NCBI GenBank assembly: GCA_035610365.1
Contig: CM069436.1
Coordinates: 56,807,505-56,871,504 of the forward strand
Reading direction: 5' to 3'
Length of the DNA stretch: 64,000 nt
Origin: Aquatica leii
Lineage: Eukaryota > Arthropoda > Insecta > Coleoptera > Lampyridae
Under the pieces are notes generated by a model, which made no database searches, was not told the DNA's origin, and worked only from the letters and a program-made list of their open reading frames with translations. Made by a program: the position numbers and the translations under genes. Shown one piece after another: positions 1-11,900 of the stretch (positions are counted from its first letter, which is position 1; every line of letters starts with the position of its first letter).

Positions 1-2250
1 ACCATCTAACTCTACCCGTAGCTGGAAAAGAACAAGTAACAACACAGAAGTAATAACACAGAATATATATTTATTTTATCACAGACAATAATTTCAAAGA
101 GAATAAAAAAGGTACATAAATCTAAATTTTCAAAGTTGATACGTTGGTCAAATCAAATATAAGTTGCACCGTATACTGGGCAACACACCGTACAATAAAC
201 TGATCCTGCCGGTCTAAACTGTTACATAAGCTGTAAGTATGAATTTATATTCGCAAATTTAAAATCGCAAAAGTATATAACAAAACAATTTAAGCCTTTG
301 AGACTCAACGCGCACTGCATATGACTTTGTGAATCACAAAATGATCTTATTATTAATTGTTTCAACCTAACATGCAAGTACGGTCAACAATCGACATGAC
401 CACCTAAATACAAATTGTAAAAATTGAAATAATAATACTCACAGTTAGGTTTTATCCAGTAAGAGATTAGCTAATTTTGTACTGGAGTTACCTAAAAAAT
501 AAAATTAAATCCAACACGAACGAACATTTAGCGTTAACACAAGTAAAGTTTTCCCTTAGCACCCAATCATTTGAGATCGCATATGCGCATCGTTTCCTTT
601 CGATTTAACAGAACAAGTTATAGTAGTAGTTCATCTCAAAATAGGTACAATCCTGAAGGTTTCCAACCCTTGACGGTGTAAATAACGTTTTCAATAACGT
701 GACGTCATGGAAGTTTTCTCAACTATGCCAGCTGTTTGTTATCTTTAGTGATAACGGTAAACATTGAAAAACAATAATCCGTTTTATTATTATGTTTTTT
801 TATATAACAGTTGCTAAATACATATTTTATTAACCAGCATTAATTTTTTCGGGTTGGCCCTAAAAGACCAATTTTTCAGGTCGAATCGTTACCGTGGTCC
901 CGGCCCGGCCCAAAACCCAAAAGATATATACTCGAAACCCGACCAAAATTTGTTTATCTCAGCCAAGACCGAAACCCGGTCCGAATTTACTAAAATATAC
1001 TGCAGAAAGTTAGAATAAAACTTTAAGTACTTTAAAACCAGCCGTAAAAATAAATAGCTTTCGATAAAATAGCTTCATTCAAGAACAAATAAAAATTGTA
1101 AGAAGGTTACTATAGACTCACTAAACAAGTTTTGACTCAGCCGCAACCGGTATTTTACACTTTTTAAAATATTACAATTGTTAATGTCAGATAAAATATT
1201 CAACTCAATTTTTATAAAAAAAGTATTTTTTTGTAAGTTTAAACTAAAACTGTATCTTTTTTTAGGTAACGCTCACTGTGGAAACAATCAGCTGACATTA
1301 CGTTAGTAATGACGCAAATAGTTTCTAATCCCTAAAGTAATTTTGCGATAAGCGTATAAACATATATTTCATCTAAAGGTAAGTCTAAATCTATACAATA
1401 TTTGTTTACAAGAACAAAATTATAAACAAACAAAGTTTTAGAAATTGGAAATACAAAAGTTTCATTAAAACCTGTTTCTCACGTGACCTATGAAGCTTTT
1501 AGCAGCATTGTTTTAAGTTTTTAGTGTTCTCAAAGATCATTATGACGTTTTGTTTACATCAAGTTTCACATAAATTTTTTTTCTTTTTATTTCATTTATT
1601 TTTATATTTTAAAACAATTATTTTCAAATTTATTATTATTTTTTGTAGATCAAAACTAAATAACAGCTGTAATTTTAAGGTTATTCAATTTTTGTAAAAT
1701 TATATTAAAAGCATTTCACAACTTTTACTCCTGAACCAAATACCGTTATTGTAACGACGTATTTTTGATATAGTACTCACAATCCTAATAATAGTTGAAG
1801 ATGCATCAATCAATTTGTTCAAAATTTTTTAGAAGGAAATTTTAAATACGAAACTTCTTGGCAACACAAACAGGTTCTAATACACACTGCACTTGTCGAA
1901 GATATTTGCAATTAGATGGAACAAATACCAAATAAATTGATAGCAAAATGATCTGAGGCAACAGGTATAAACTTATTCTAAGTTCAAATTTTAATTTACA
2001 AGCACTCACTTTGAGGATCGTCAGTAAAAACTTGTTACAAAGCATTAAAAAAGAACAAAAATACGATTTTTAAAAAAATACGTGCTTTCAACTTGCGTGG
2101 ATTCAAATTTCTTTACGAACATGGTTTCATGTAAGTGAATATTTAAAAAGTCAAAATTATCGAACTTGAGCAAATGAAATTCTACATACTTTTGTGAAAA
2201 CTACAATGAGCTTATTTAATTTTAATAATTCAAACTAAACTTGCCCGCGT
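1..2250. other. AT-rich non-coding stretch
   Basis: No coding region, RNA gene or mobile-element motif that I can support is visible here. The DNA is rich in A/T runs. One local exception at about 841-990 is richer in G/C, with repeated CCCGG/GGCCC/GAAACCCG words; it looks like low-complexity or old repeat sequence rather than a gene. A possible 67-residue reading frame at 1842-2045 on the minus strand has the composition expected by chance. Confidence 0.7.
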
Positions 2251-2261
2251 AATTGAACCAG

Positions 2262-2461
2262 CGACTATCAAAGCATTCGTTTTATAACAAATACAATTCT
2301 ACAGTTTGGTCCCACGATTCTGATACATACCGACATCAAACTGTACTGCCTTATTTGCAGCGCTTTCGTGGTCTTGGGTTATCAGCACCGCTATTTCAGG
2401 AAGCGCACGGTTTTTCTCAACAGCTCCAACAGCAAAGAATTAAAGCACGGCAGCATCGGAT
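2262..2461 (+). repeat. BEL/Pao leader repeat, copy A (PBS-like site and 5' leader)
   Basis: This segment is repeated in direct orientation at 5617-5816 with scattered substitutions. Both copies run from 'gactatcaaag' through a PBS-like word (TTTGGTCCCACGATT here, TTTGGTCCTACGATT in the other) to 'cagcatcg'. The PBS-like word resembles the tRNA-Tyr-type site of the intact BEL element at 60,858, with changes. The segment lies just upstream of a decayed BEL gag, so I read it as the end of a 5' LTR plus leader. The LTR upstream of it could not be delimited. Confidence 0.65.
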
Positions 2462-2714
2462 GTGCGTCCAGGTCAGTTCTATATTTTCCATTTATTTTCT
2501 GTTAATTTACTTTAATTCTAATCTGCGTTATTTGTATTTAAAAAAGTATAGTGTTAAATTTTTAAAAAATCTGTTTTTTGTCGGCACAAATCATCTAACT
2601 GGCACTTCGTTTCAAAACCTTTGTTCGGTCCTTAATAACGGACACTCCTTTTGTGTACGTATTTATTGGGCAAAAATAGTCAACAACAACACCTTAAATT
2701 GCTAACAAATAAAC

Positions 2715-3641
2715 TACTACCTGAGTACATTAAACTGCTATAATGACTTTTTAAAATTCGACAATGAAAGTCCTACCGATGTAGACATTGACACAATAAA
2801 ACTATTTGTATCAAAGGCGCCTCGATTAGAAACTGATTATATTTCTTGTCACAATGAACATTTGAAGCAGATTTCAGAATTTCCTTCAAAAATTCAAATC
2901 CAAGACATTGCAAACTTTACTGTTACTGCTGAACGAATTGTAAAAGCGGCACAACTTATTGATAATGTATTAAAATCAAACGGTTTGTCAGTGCAAAATT
3001 GTCTACCAAACTAGCAATTGCCTAGCTTTTATAGAAATATCGCGGATTATATTTCCTTTATAAAAAGTTTTGAAGCAATTATCGACCGCACTAGCGTTGA
3101 ACCAATTTAAAAACTATTGTATTTGCGTTTCTGTTTAAAAGGCGAAGCAGCTTCCTCTGTTTCTACACTACCAGTAACAAATAACAATTACGTAATAGTC
3201 AGAAAACTGTTAGATAAACGTTATAATAAGCCACGCTTAATTGTACGTTTCTATATTAGAAACATATTTTTATTGAAGTCAATAGAAACACCTTCATCAA
3301 GCTCTTTACAACTTTTAGTTTATAATTTAAACAGAAACGTATTTTGTTAAAAAAATCTTAATGTCTCTGGCTCACATTTAGTTGATGTTTTAGTGCATCA
3401 CATTGTGGAGGAGAAGTTAGATGGTTCTACGAAACAAATTCCTTCCTCGAAACCTGATTTTTCTAAAACAAACAAATTTGCAAAAAACCAAGTGTATGCC
3501 ATTATTCCATATTGCAACACACTTTGTCTAGGTGTTCTAAATTCTTTGCGCTCTCTGCTAACGATCGTTAAAAAAGTTAAAAAACTCAAGTTATGTAATA
3601 ATTCCTTATTTTCAAAATACACTTTAACGTTTAGTCGATAA
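2715..3641 (+). pseudogene. gag: BEL/Pao retrotransposon gag fragment (DUF1759-like)
   Basis: A single plus-strand frame can be followed through in-frame stops near 3012, 3108 and 3348. Words typical of BEL/Pao gag are visible: 'SFYRNIADYISFIKSFEAII', then 'CLKGEAASSVSTLPVTNNNY' (compare the family's LKGEA segment), then 'LVDVLVHHIVEEKLD' near 3380-3420. These match the DUF1759 region that packages retrotransposon RNA. The zinc knuckles and the aspartyl protease that should follow are missing, and reverse-transcriptase-like sequence begins almost at once near 3690, so an internal deletion is likely. The copy is certainly not functional. Confidence 0.8.
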
Positions 3642-3689
3642 AAAAGTGATAGTGTCCATATCGTTTCGTCCTTAAATTGAAAGACTGGG

Positions 3690-4620
3690 ACTTTCCTATG
3701 ACATGGCACTTTTTTTCTTTAAAGTACGGTTAGATAAAAACCCATACATTAAAAATCTTTATCCCGGTTTTATTGACGAGTACGAGAAACTCGGTCATTT
3801 GTCCACTATTTCATCAAATGATGTAAAAACAATGCATTTGCTTCCTCATCATGAAGTTTTTAAACTTTCATTTACTACTACAAAATTACGGGTCGTTTTT
3901 GACGGCAATGCAAAGACAATTTTTGGATTATCTTTAAATGATTGCCGGTACGTTGGCTCTGTTATTTTTTATTTATTTTAATAAATTTTCGCAAATACTC
4001 CATTGGCATTACGGCAGATTATGCTAAAACGTATAGACAAATTTGGATTGCACTAAATTAGCGTTGATATCAATACATACTCTGGCGCAATAATTTTTCT
4101 GAAAGCGTAAAAATTCTTCATTTAAATACTCTGTTACATATAGTTTAGGAAGTTCAACTTACTTAGCAACAAAGATCTTGCAGCATTTAGCAACTGAGAT
4201 CTTTGCGTTCTTTCCTGAAGCTCTGAGATTTTTACGTCGATGATCTAATCACAAAAGCAGGCTCATTTGAAAAAGCAATCAAGCTAATAAGTAAAATAAC
4301 TGGAGTCCTTAACCAAGCAAGTTTTTTCTTACGTAAATTTTCATCTAATGATTTAAATGTTTTTCAACACTCAGGAGGCACAGAAGTTCGCTGAATTTTG
4401 AGAGTGAGAACTCTATAGCATTTGGTATACAGTAGTTACCTTCATCAGATATCTTTTAATTTCAGTTTATAACGCGTTCTATGTCTGACAAAGCTTCTAA
4501 ACGTCAGGTGCTTTCATCAAGGTCTAAGTTGTTTGACTCTCTCGGTCTCATTTCACCATTAATCCTACCTGTAAAATTACTTATTAAGAGATTTGGCAAT
4601 TGAAGTTGTCTTGAGATGAG
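3690..4620 (+). pseudogene. pol: BEL/Pao reverse transcriptase fragment
   Basis: The best-preserved part is 3703-3981. It contains 'EKLGHL', 'LPHHEVFK' and 'TTKLRVVFDGNAKTIFGLSL', matching the start of BEL/Pao reverse transcriptase (family pattern LPHHxVxK...TKLRVVFDASxxxxxGxSLND). Downstream the frame is broken many times. Near 4500-4590 a further conserved piece can be read ('SRSKLFDSLGLISPLILPVK'), corresponding to the region after the RT active site. The catalytic YVDD segment itself is not recognisable. The order gag, RT, connection domain agrees with one decayed plus-strand element. Confidence 0.8.
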
Positions 4621-4639
4621 AATTGATTTTTTTCTCTTT

Positions 4640-5130
4640 TTACATCCAACTTTTAAAAAAATACTACTTTAAGGTTCCATCTAGAATTACACGGTTTGCA
4701 TGTATCACGGGTACATGTGTACGGATGTACAGGGATGGATGTGTCTTTGCATACGGTGGGTGTTTGTACGTATGGTCAGTATTTAAAGATTATGTTAAGG
4801 TCCATCTATTGTGTGCACCACTAAAAGTTACAACTTTTCCTAGGCTAGAATTGGCCGCCGCAGTTAATTGGCTGAACTCACTCAAAAAGTATTCACTATT
4901 TTTCTGACCGCGTTTAGACGTTGCTGCTTTTGAACAGACTCTTAGATTGTCTTAAACTGGGTAAATACACCTGCAAACCGCTTCAAAACTTTGTTTCAAA
5001 CCGTGTAGCATTAATTCAGCAATTAACACATTTCAAAGACTGGTACCATTGTGCCGGTATTGATAATACCGCTGATGTAATCTCACAAAGTTGTTCCATC
5101 AAACGTTTATTATCAAATGGTTTTTAGCAC
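4640..5130 (+). pseudogene. pol: BEL/Pao RNase H / pre-integrase fragment
   Basis: At 4800-4880 the frame reads 'CAPLKVTTFPRLELAAAVNW', matching the APLKxxTxPRLEL signature that precedes the RNase H domain of BEL/Pao polyproteins. At 4975-5100 it reads 'FVSNRVALIQQLT' and 'DWYHCAGIDNTADVISQ', matching FVxNRVxxIQ...W..V....NPADxxSR just before the integrase. Frames change between the two pieces. No integrase core was seen before the presumed 3' LTR region. This completes the gag-RT-RNase H order begun at 2715. Confidence 0.75.
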
Positions 5131-5339
5131 CAAGGTTTAACGTTTTTAAAGTTTACTCACCAGCACCGCAAATCCGTCAAAGGCAGCTTGTACTAATTAA
5201 CGTACGTAATTCAGCATTTTGTTAATGGCTTTTAACTAGAGTTATCGAGATTCAGCGTTTTGTTACGTTTTGCCAATGGAAGCATTCTCAAGCGCCCACT
5301 GTTAAAAATAGGTATCTTCCCGAGACAAGATGATTACAT

Positions 5340-5816
5340 TGATTCATTAGTATTTAGTAACCATTCAATAGTTTTATATTCATGTTTAATTGTTAATTTC
5401 AAATACGTAATTACCTTTAGTTAATTTGAAATATGTCATTTCAAAGCGGTCGGGATGTTAAATATTGTTCGAAATATTATTTACTTGTGACGGCTTGGTT
5501 AAGGAATAGCGGGGTGGAAATGTACATTTGTAAAGGGGCGGAGTCTCCGGCATCTACTTTGTACGAAGATTTTGTTTTTGTCAATTTTGAAATAGTAATA
5601 AACCTCTTTAAAAGTACGACTATCAAAGGAATTGTTTTATAAAAAATACAGTCAGTTTTTCATTTTGGTCCTACGATTTTAATACATATTGATATCAAAC
5701 GGTATCGACTCATTCGCAGCGCTTCTGTGGTCTTGGGTCATCAGCACCGCTATTTTAAGACGCGCACGGTTCTTCTCAACAGCTCCAGCAGCAAAAGATT
5801 AAACCACGACAGCATC
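5340..5816 (+). repeat. Probable BEL LTR followed by leader repeat, copy B
   Basis: Positions 5617-5816 repeat the leader at 2262-2461 in direct orientation. The preceding 250-280 bases, with no coding motif, are the best candidate for the LTR shared by the two copies, but neither LTR end could be fixed. A PBS and leader on the far side of the pol remnant is unexpected for a simple LTR-internal-LTR element. It suggests a tandem or recombined pair of BEL copies whose second member is truncated soon after 5816. Confidence 0.5.
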
Positions 5817-6076
5817 GCTCAAATCTACAGTAACTTTTTAAGCACTTTGGTAACCACAAACTTTAATTTAATTAGTTTCAGTAAAAAGATGCAAACGCTC
5901 ATAGTACTCAAACTATTATTGATTTATTTAACAATTCTAAAATAAAAGTGTGATAAATCAAAGGTTTATGATTTCCAAATCGTATGCCATTAAATTTTTA
6001 CCTTTAGGAACGCTTAAAATATACATACAAAAATGGGGCTGTGCAAAATTAGAGACTCGGAATATGGAATTACTGA

Positions 6077-7731
6077 CCCAGCAAACACAAGGTAGCTTAA
6101 TTTAGTAGTTTATTAGGTATTGAAAAGTCATTTATAAGTAATTTAATTTTTTTCGTAATTTAAGAGTAGTCTAAGGTGACGTTTAGCAGTAATTTAAATG
6201 GTTACTAGTTTAAAAGTAGTATACGAAGTAGTTTAGGAGTATTTCAGTATTGTGGTAGCATAAAAGTAATTTAATTAGTAACTTAATAGTAATTAAATAA
6301 TTAAGAGTTGTAGTTTAAGATAATTGAGTCACCATTATACTACCTGGTAATTAGAAAGTAATTAAGGAGTAATGTAATGGTGGGTAGCTTAAGAATAGTT
6401 TAACCAGTAACTTAAGAGTAATTATAAAATTGAACGTTGTAGTTTAATGGTAATTGAGTCACCGTTATACCACACAGTAATTAGAACGTAATTAAGGAGT
6501 AATGTAATGGTGGGTAACTTAAAAATAGTTTAACCAGTAACTTAAGAGTAATTAAAAAATTGAACGTTGTAGTTTACCGGTAATTGAGTTACCATTATAC
6601 AACCCAGCAATTTTAAAAGTAATTTAGGAGTAATGTAATGATTGGTAGCTTGAATAGTTTACTCTAACTTAGTCGTAATTCCAGAATTAGGTTGGGGAGT
6701 TTAATGGTAATTGAATGTCCGTTAAAATACAAGGTAAATTAATAGTCAGTAGTAATAGAGTTGCTATATAAATGTTAAGCTAAATTATTTTAAAAATAGT
6801 CGTTATATTTGCCAAACAGTTAGGTCTGCTATCAAACAATTGCTTGAAGAATGCACAGAAAGAAGGAAAGTGGCAATTATTATCGACAACTAAAAAGATT
6901 TCGTACAGTTTACGAAAATATTAATATTGGAAAGTCAAATAGCATTGGTCAATCTGCGGAATCCAGTAACGCAATATAAATATAAAACAAAAGTAAATAT
7001 TATAACTTATGATACAAAAATATCAATATTGCATGAAATTTTGTACCTGCTGTATCCAAAAATATTCGGATTATATAAACCACTTCAAGCAACTAAGACA
7101 TGAATTATCGTGATTACAGAATAACAAAAACAACAAGAGTATAATTAATACGTAGCGATGCAAATGTATATATAGGACTAATTCATTATCAGTCTGATTG
7201 TCATGTGAAATATTTAATGGTTCACGTTGAAAGCATTAAATTACGAATAAGTTACTCGATTTTGTATTCAACATATATAACGTGTAGTTAGCATTTTAGC
7301 ATAGTTTAGGTTGCAAGGGATTTTCCTGATGTTCGTGGGATCAAACCCCAGGTAAGTACTTAAATTATATTCTAATTTAAAAAAAATCCCACAATTTATC
7401 AATTATGTGCGTCAAATTCTGTAAACGAAATAAATAAAAAATTAAAGAAACAAATAATTAACTAAAAAAACTATTTTTTTAAATGTGTTAGTGGTTTTAA
7501 TAACAATTTAATAGTTTTGCTAGTAGTTCAAAACAGTAGTTTAACAGTAATTCAATGGTAATATAACAACAGTATTTTAATGGTAGCTTATTAGTAATTT
7601 GGAAGTCAATGAATTTTTGGTAGTTTAAGTGGTTGCTTAATGGCGCCCTTTTTACTGTTTAAATTACTACTTAAATTACCGTAATTTAATGGCAATTCAA
7701 CAGTAATTTAAGTCCATCTGTGTTTGCTGGG
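6077..7731. mobile_element. Putative DNA transposon or MITE with CCCAGCAAACACA inverted ends
   Basis: The sequence CCCAGCAAACACA at 6077-6089 is the exact inverse of TGTGTTTGCTGGG at 7719-7731, giving a 1655-bp element with 13-bp perfect inverted ends. Both subterminal zones are filled with degenerate words of the type GTAATTTAA/AGTAGTTTAA (6100-6740 and 7490-7710), while the centre (6750-7480) is unrelated AT-rich DNA. No transposase is encoded, so it would be non-autonomous. I see no convincing target-site duplication and cannot assign a superfamily. Confidence 0.7.
6240..6740. repeat. About 130-bp tandem repeat inside the TIR element
   Basis: The word 'aatgtaatgg' recurs at 6371 and 6501 and as 'aatgtaatga' at 6632, with near-identical flanks ('taaccagtaacttaagagta', 'gagtcaccgttatac'), giving a period of 130-131 bp and roughly three to four copies. 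Each unit is itself built of shorter GTAATTTAA-like words. Confidence 0.8.
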
Positions 7732-10700
7732 GATGCTGTTAGAAATATTAAACTTGATACGTTTTGTAACGTTTTCTAAAGTTTAAAGAGAATAGTTAAT
7801 TTTATTTATTATTAGCTATTTTTACTTTAAATAAGCAGGTATTGTTAATGTTTTACAGATTTCAATTACTTACTTAACTTTAATTTAAAGGTTACAAAAC
7901 AAATTTAATATTTAGTAATTTTTGTTTTACTTTATACCATTTTAAGCAATGTTTGTTGCCTCACATATATGTCACGTGAGAAACAGGATTTTTATAAGAA
8001 CTCAACTAATATAATACACATTAGTATAAATAAACGATTAATGTTATTTATGAATTAATACAAATAGATAAAATTTTGCTAAAAGTCAATTCATAACTTT
8101 ATGTTAAGCTGGCAAACAATTTAAAATAAATGCAACCGTTTTTTTAGTAAAATTAATTACATATCAACGTTAAGTATTATATCCGTTGGTAGTAAATTAT
8201 TCAAATGTTTTTGTTAAATACTTATCTAATAAAAATACTTAAAAATATGTGGTTCTTCGGTTCAATATAATTTTTTTTCTGTGTATAATATCTAAAGTGA
8301 ACCGAAACAGACAATAAAAGTTTAGAATGTATTTCTAAACTAAACCGATTTTGTGTTATCTGGGCGAGTTTCTTTATTTTAAATCCATGATCCACCTTCT
8401 ACCAATTACAAGAAAATGTATTAATACTTGTATTTATTTACCGTTTTATTTTCCTAATTATAAAAAAATTGTTTTTTAATATTTGTTATTAAATTTAAAA
8501 TTTGTGTATACAAGTTTACCTAAAGTTCAAATATATATTTTTTACGTGCATAAATTTTACTTATATTTAATAACATTTACTAAGACGAACATCATTTTCA
8601 AAGGAATTTAATTTCATACATCACAAAGAGTAGAAATTCGAATTAGATTTTAAAATGGGTGTGGTTGAAAATTACTTGATCAGACATTTATTACCCAATT
8701 CAATATTCTCTACTTTGGAAAAGAAACTGCGAGCTTAACATTCTTTCTTGACATTTGAACAAATTTTATTTTAGGTTAAATCATTTATATATTTCAAGGT
8801 TTGTTAATGCTACTATTATAATTTAATTTTTTTTAACAGATTGTACCTATTTTCTTTAATTGCTAACCGTAAAAATCACAACGTATATAAACTGAAAAAA
8901 GTTTTAATTAAGAAGATATAAAAAATGAGGTAGAGTTAATTAAAAAAAGAATATTGAGACTGATTAATTGTTGCTTTTCATTTTGCTTAAACCGTAATGT
9001 ATTTTTTACTTAAAATGGAAATGTCGGTTAATAAAATACATTATTTATATTATTGTTAAACTTATTGTGAAATGACTACAAAAGAAGCATTTGTTTATCT
9101 CAAACATACAACAATAATTAATTAAATTCTAGAATTCTGAATTAATTAAATATATTAAATAAAATTTATGTATATAATAAATTACATTTAATACAAAGCT
9201 TTTTTCAATTTAATTTTTTTAGTTTAAAAGTTATTAGTGAAAATGAATATATGTATTTACGTAATGTATAATAAACATGATAATTTATTACTAAAATTTA
9301 TAAATCTAAAACATAAATTAAATAATTGATATGTTAATATCTATGCATAAGCTTTAAATTAATAGACTATATATAAATTAACCAACTGTTACGTTTGAAA
9401 TTACACAAACGAGAATTTCAATTGCTGCCTTTTGGCACTTTAACCTTTTTCTAAAGATTAATGCTTGGTTTTGCGTTTACATATATCTTGCCACTTATAT
9501 AAAATCTTTTTTTCTTTAAATTATTGTTTATACATATATTTTTTACTTACACATATATTATATCATTCTGTTATTTGTATTTATTTAAAATCAAAATTAA
9601 AATTTGTTTTATTTTTAACTATTTTATTTCAGCACTATTGACGTTTAGGTCTATAATAGATTTCATTTTTTTTTTACTTACTAAGTTAGCTATTTTTAAT
9701 ATGTTATTGCAAAATTGCTTTTATTTAGTAAATTGCATCTATTTGTGAAAATATAATACATTTGCCTTTTGACTTTTCTACCGTACCTAAAAAGAGTAAA
9801 AAAGGTTTAAATTAGACTGCAAACTGAAAGTAGACAATAGATTTTTCATGTTTAAATGTATGTTCTCCTCAATGTTTCTCGTCATTAATCTAGTGATTTT
9901 CCAAAAATCGATTACAAAGTTTATCAAATGTATTTTTTTACTTTATTTGTGTAGTTGCGTTACATCAAAAATCTATGTAATAATATTGATGTGTCATATT
10001 TAAAAAAAATCGTTTTATTTTTTAAACTTTTCAATAAAAATGTACTTTATACCATACAATTATCTACAACGTTTAAAAATTATTTTTTTTTGTAAAATTT
10101 AATTTAGATTATTTTTCAATGTTAAACGACGTTTTTAATTAGACATACACAACGTAAAAGTAAATAATGTTATTTGTTGAACGTAAAAAGTTTTTTAGTG
10201 TACTGTAAAGTTTCTTGTTTGCAATCGTTTTTCCTCACAAGATTAAAAATTTTATTTATCTATAATAAATACTGCCATTAAAAACTTTATTAAAATAAAT
10301 AAATCCTTTCGTTGATTTAAAAATTTTAATTTAATAATAGCAATTAATTCATCTATCGCATTCAAGGGACTATCGGCATAATAACTTTTTAATCGAATTT
10401 ACTTAATAAGCATATTATTAAAAACCATAAAAATTTCTATTTAAGGGGATTCTTTCTAATGTAAAATCAGGCAAAATTATCCCCATTATTTGATAGATTT
10501 TACAGCAAAACCAAATCAAGTATAACTAAAGGTCGCTAATTGCTTGACTTGGCCACAAAAGTGATAGTTATTCTTACAAAAAATCACAAAAAAACGACAA
10601 AAACACATTAACATTTACATTTATTTTCAATGTCTTCTGTTAAAATTATTAAATAAAAATAATCAAGCGACTTACATTTAACCTTTATTAACAAATCTGC

Positions 10701-11900
10701 ATCAGCACTAATACGAGCATTGCATTTTATGTCGGCAATATCACTTTGAAAGTACCCCTTATTTTCTCAAAACGCAAGGTATAATGCTGTCTCTCTTATC
10801 TTCCGTCTTTGTCGTGTAAGCTACAGCAAATTCTTTGGCCTCTGTTTCACTGGAGATGTTGGTTTACGTTGACGACGTGAATGTTTTCTTTACGGACCAG
10901 AGTATGATTTGGATTTGTAAAATAAAGAAAGAATCGCCTTAAAGTTTTAATTTTATATTACATATACATATGTAAAACATATTGCAAACTTAATTTTTTC
11001 AAATCTAAAATGTTAGATTGTTTACGCGAATTAAAAAAAAATGTAGTTCAAATTTGTCTTAATTGCATCTAAATGTGATAAAACGTCAACATCTCCAGTT
11101 GATCCAAAAAAGTTATTATATTTAATCTTAAACCTTGAACAATATTATGTTTCGTTTGTACTTCAATGTTTACCTACAAAATGTACACAAATTCCTTGGG
11201 AAATTAATGGATATTGGAAAAAATGACTATCGGAAAAGTTTTGAGCAAGAAAAGTTATAAGGACAAATAGAGGACAACAAAAATTATTCTCAGTGTAAAC
11301 TCCAATGGGAATCGATATAGATGAACATGGTATAATTAAAGAAAACGAAAAACACTTAGAGTGCGAGTTAATAAACTCAAAGAACAGTATAATAATTGAC
11401 TAGACATTAAAAAAAATTAAAATAATACACTAATGTGCTTACTAAAAAAGCCTTATAATAACAACAAGATTACAACATGAGAAAAATTGTTGAAGCTTTG
11501 ACGACACGTAAGGCTTGCTTCCACAACGTGTACTGAGCAAGTTAATATAGTGTGTAAACAAAAATTTACTTATTAAACATTGGGTTTACAGAAGCACGTG
11601 CTAGTGATATGCTCAGTGAAACTATAATTCAAGAATCGTTTAACTTCCGCATTATGATGGTGTAAATCAATTCTCAACTTAGCACCCTTATTTAAACAAT
11701 ATAATTACATACCTGTTACATCCTTTTGCCTCCGGATAGTAGGCAAAGTTTTAAATATTTTCGAATTTTTGTCGTTTTTGGGGTAAGTTGCTGTATGGTA
11801 ATTAGCGATTAGATTCAAGTAATATGTAAACTTTTGATGAAATCGGAAAGTTATAACCACACGTGTTTTGACTGGAATTAGCAGAAATCAACCCGTCGTA
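7732..11900. other. Long AT-rich stretch without recognisable genes
   Basis: Nothing here supports a gene. Short open frames exist (for example 9524-9748 plus) but are hydrophobic and Phe/Ile/Tyr-rich, as expected from AT-rich DNA by chance. At 10,690-10,930 the base composition is more balanced. The minus strand shows a short coding-like run ('ENKGYFQSDIADIKCNARIS') with stops around it, which I do not recognise; it may be a remnant of another repeat protein. Confidence 0.6.

Noticed and set aside
841..990. GC-rich CCCGG patch considered as a CpG island or promoter
   Set aside because: It is short, built of repeated CCCG/GGCCC/GAAACCCG words, and no gene starts next to it.
9524..9748. 74-residue hydrophobic open frame
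   Set aside because: Phe/Ile/Tyr/Leu composition follows from AT-rich DNA; no start context, no motif, no conservation clue. The same holds for 33,599-33,781, 18,430-18,680 and 36,126-36,356.
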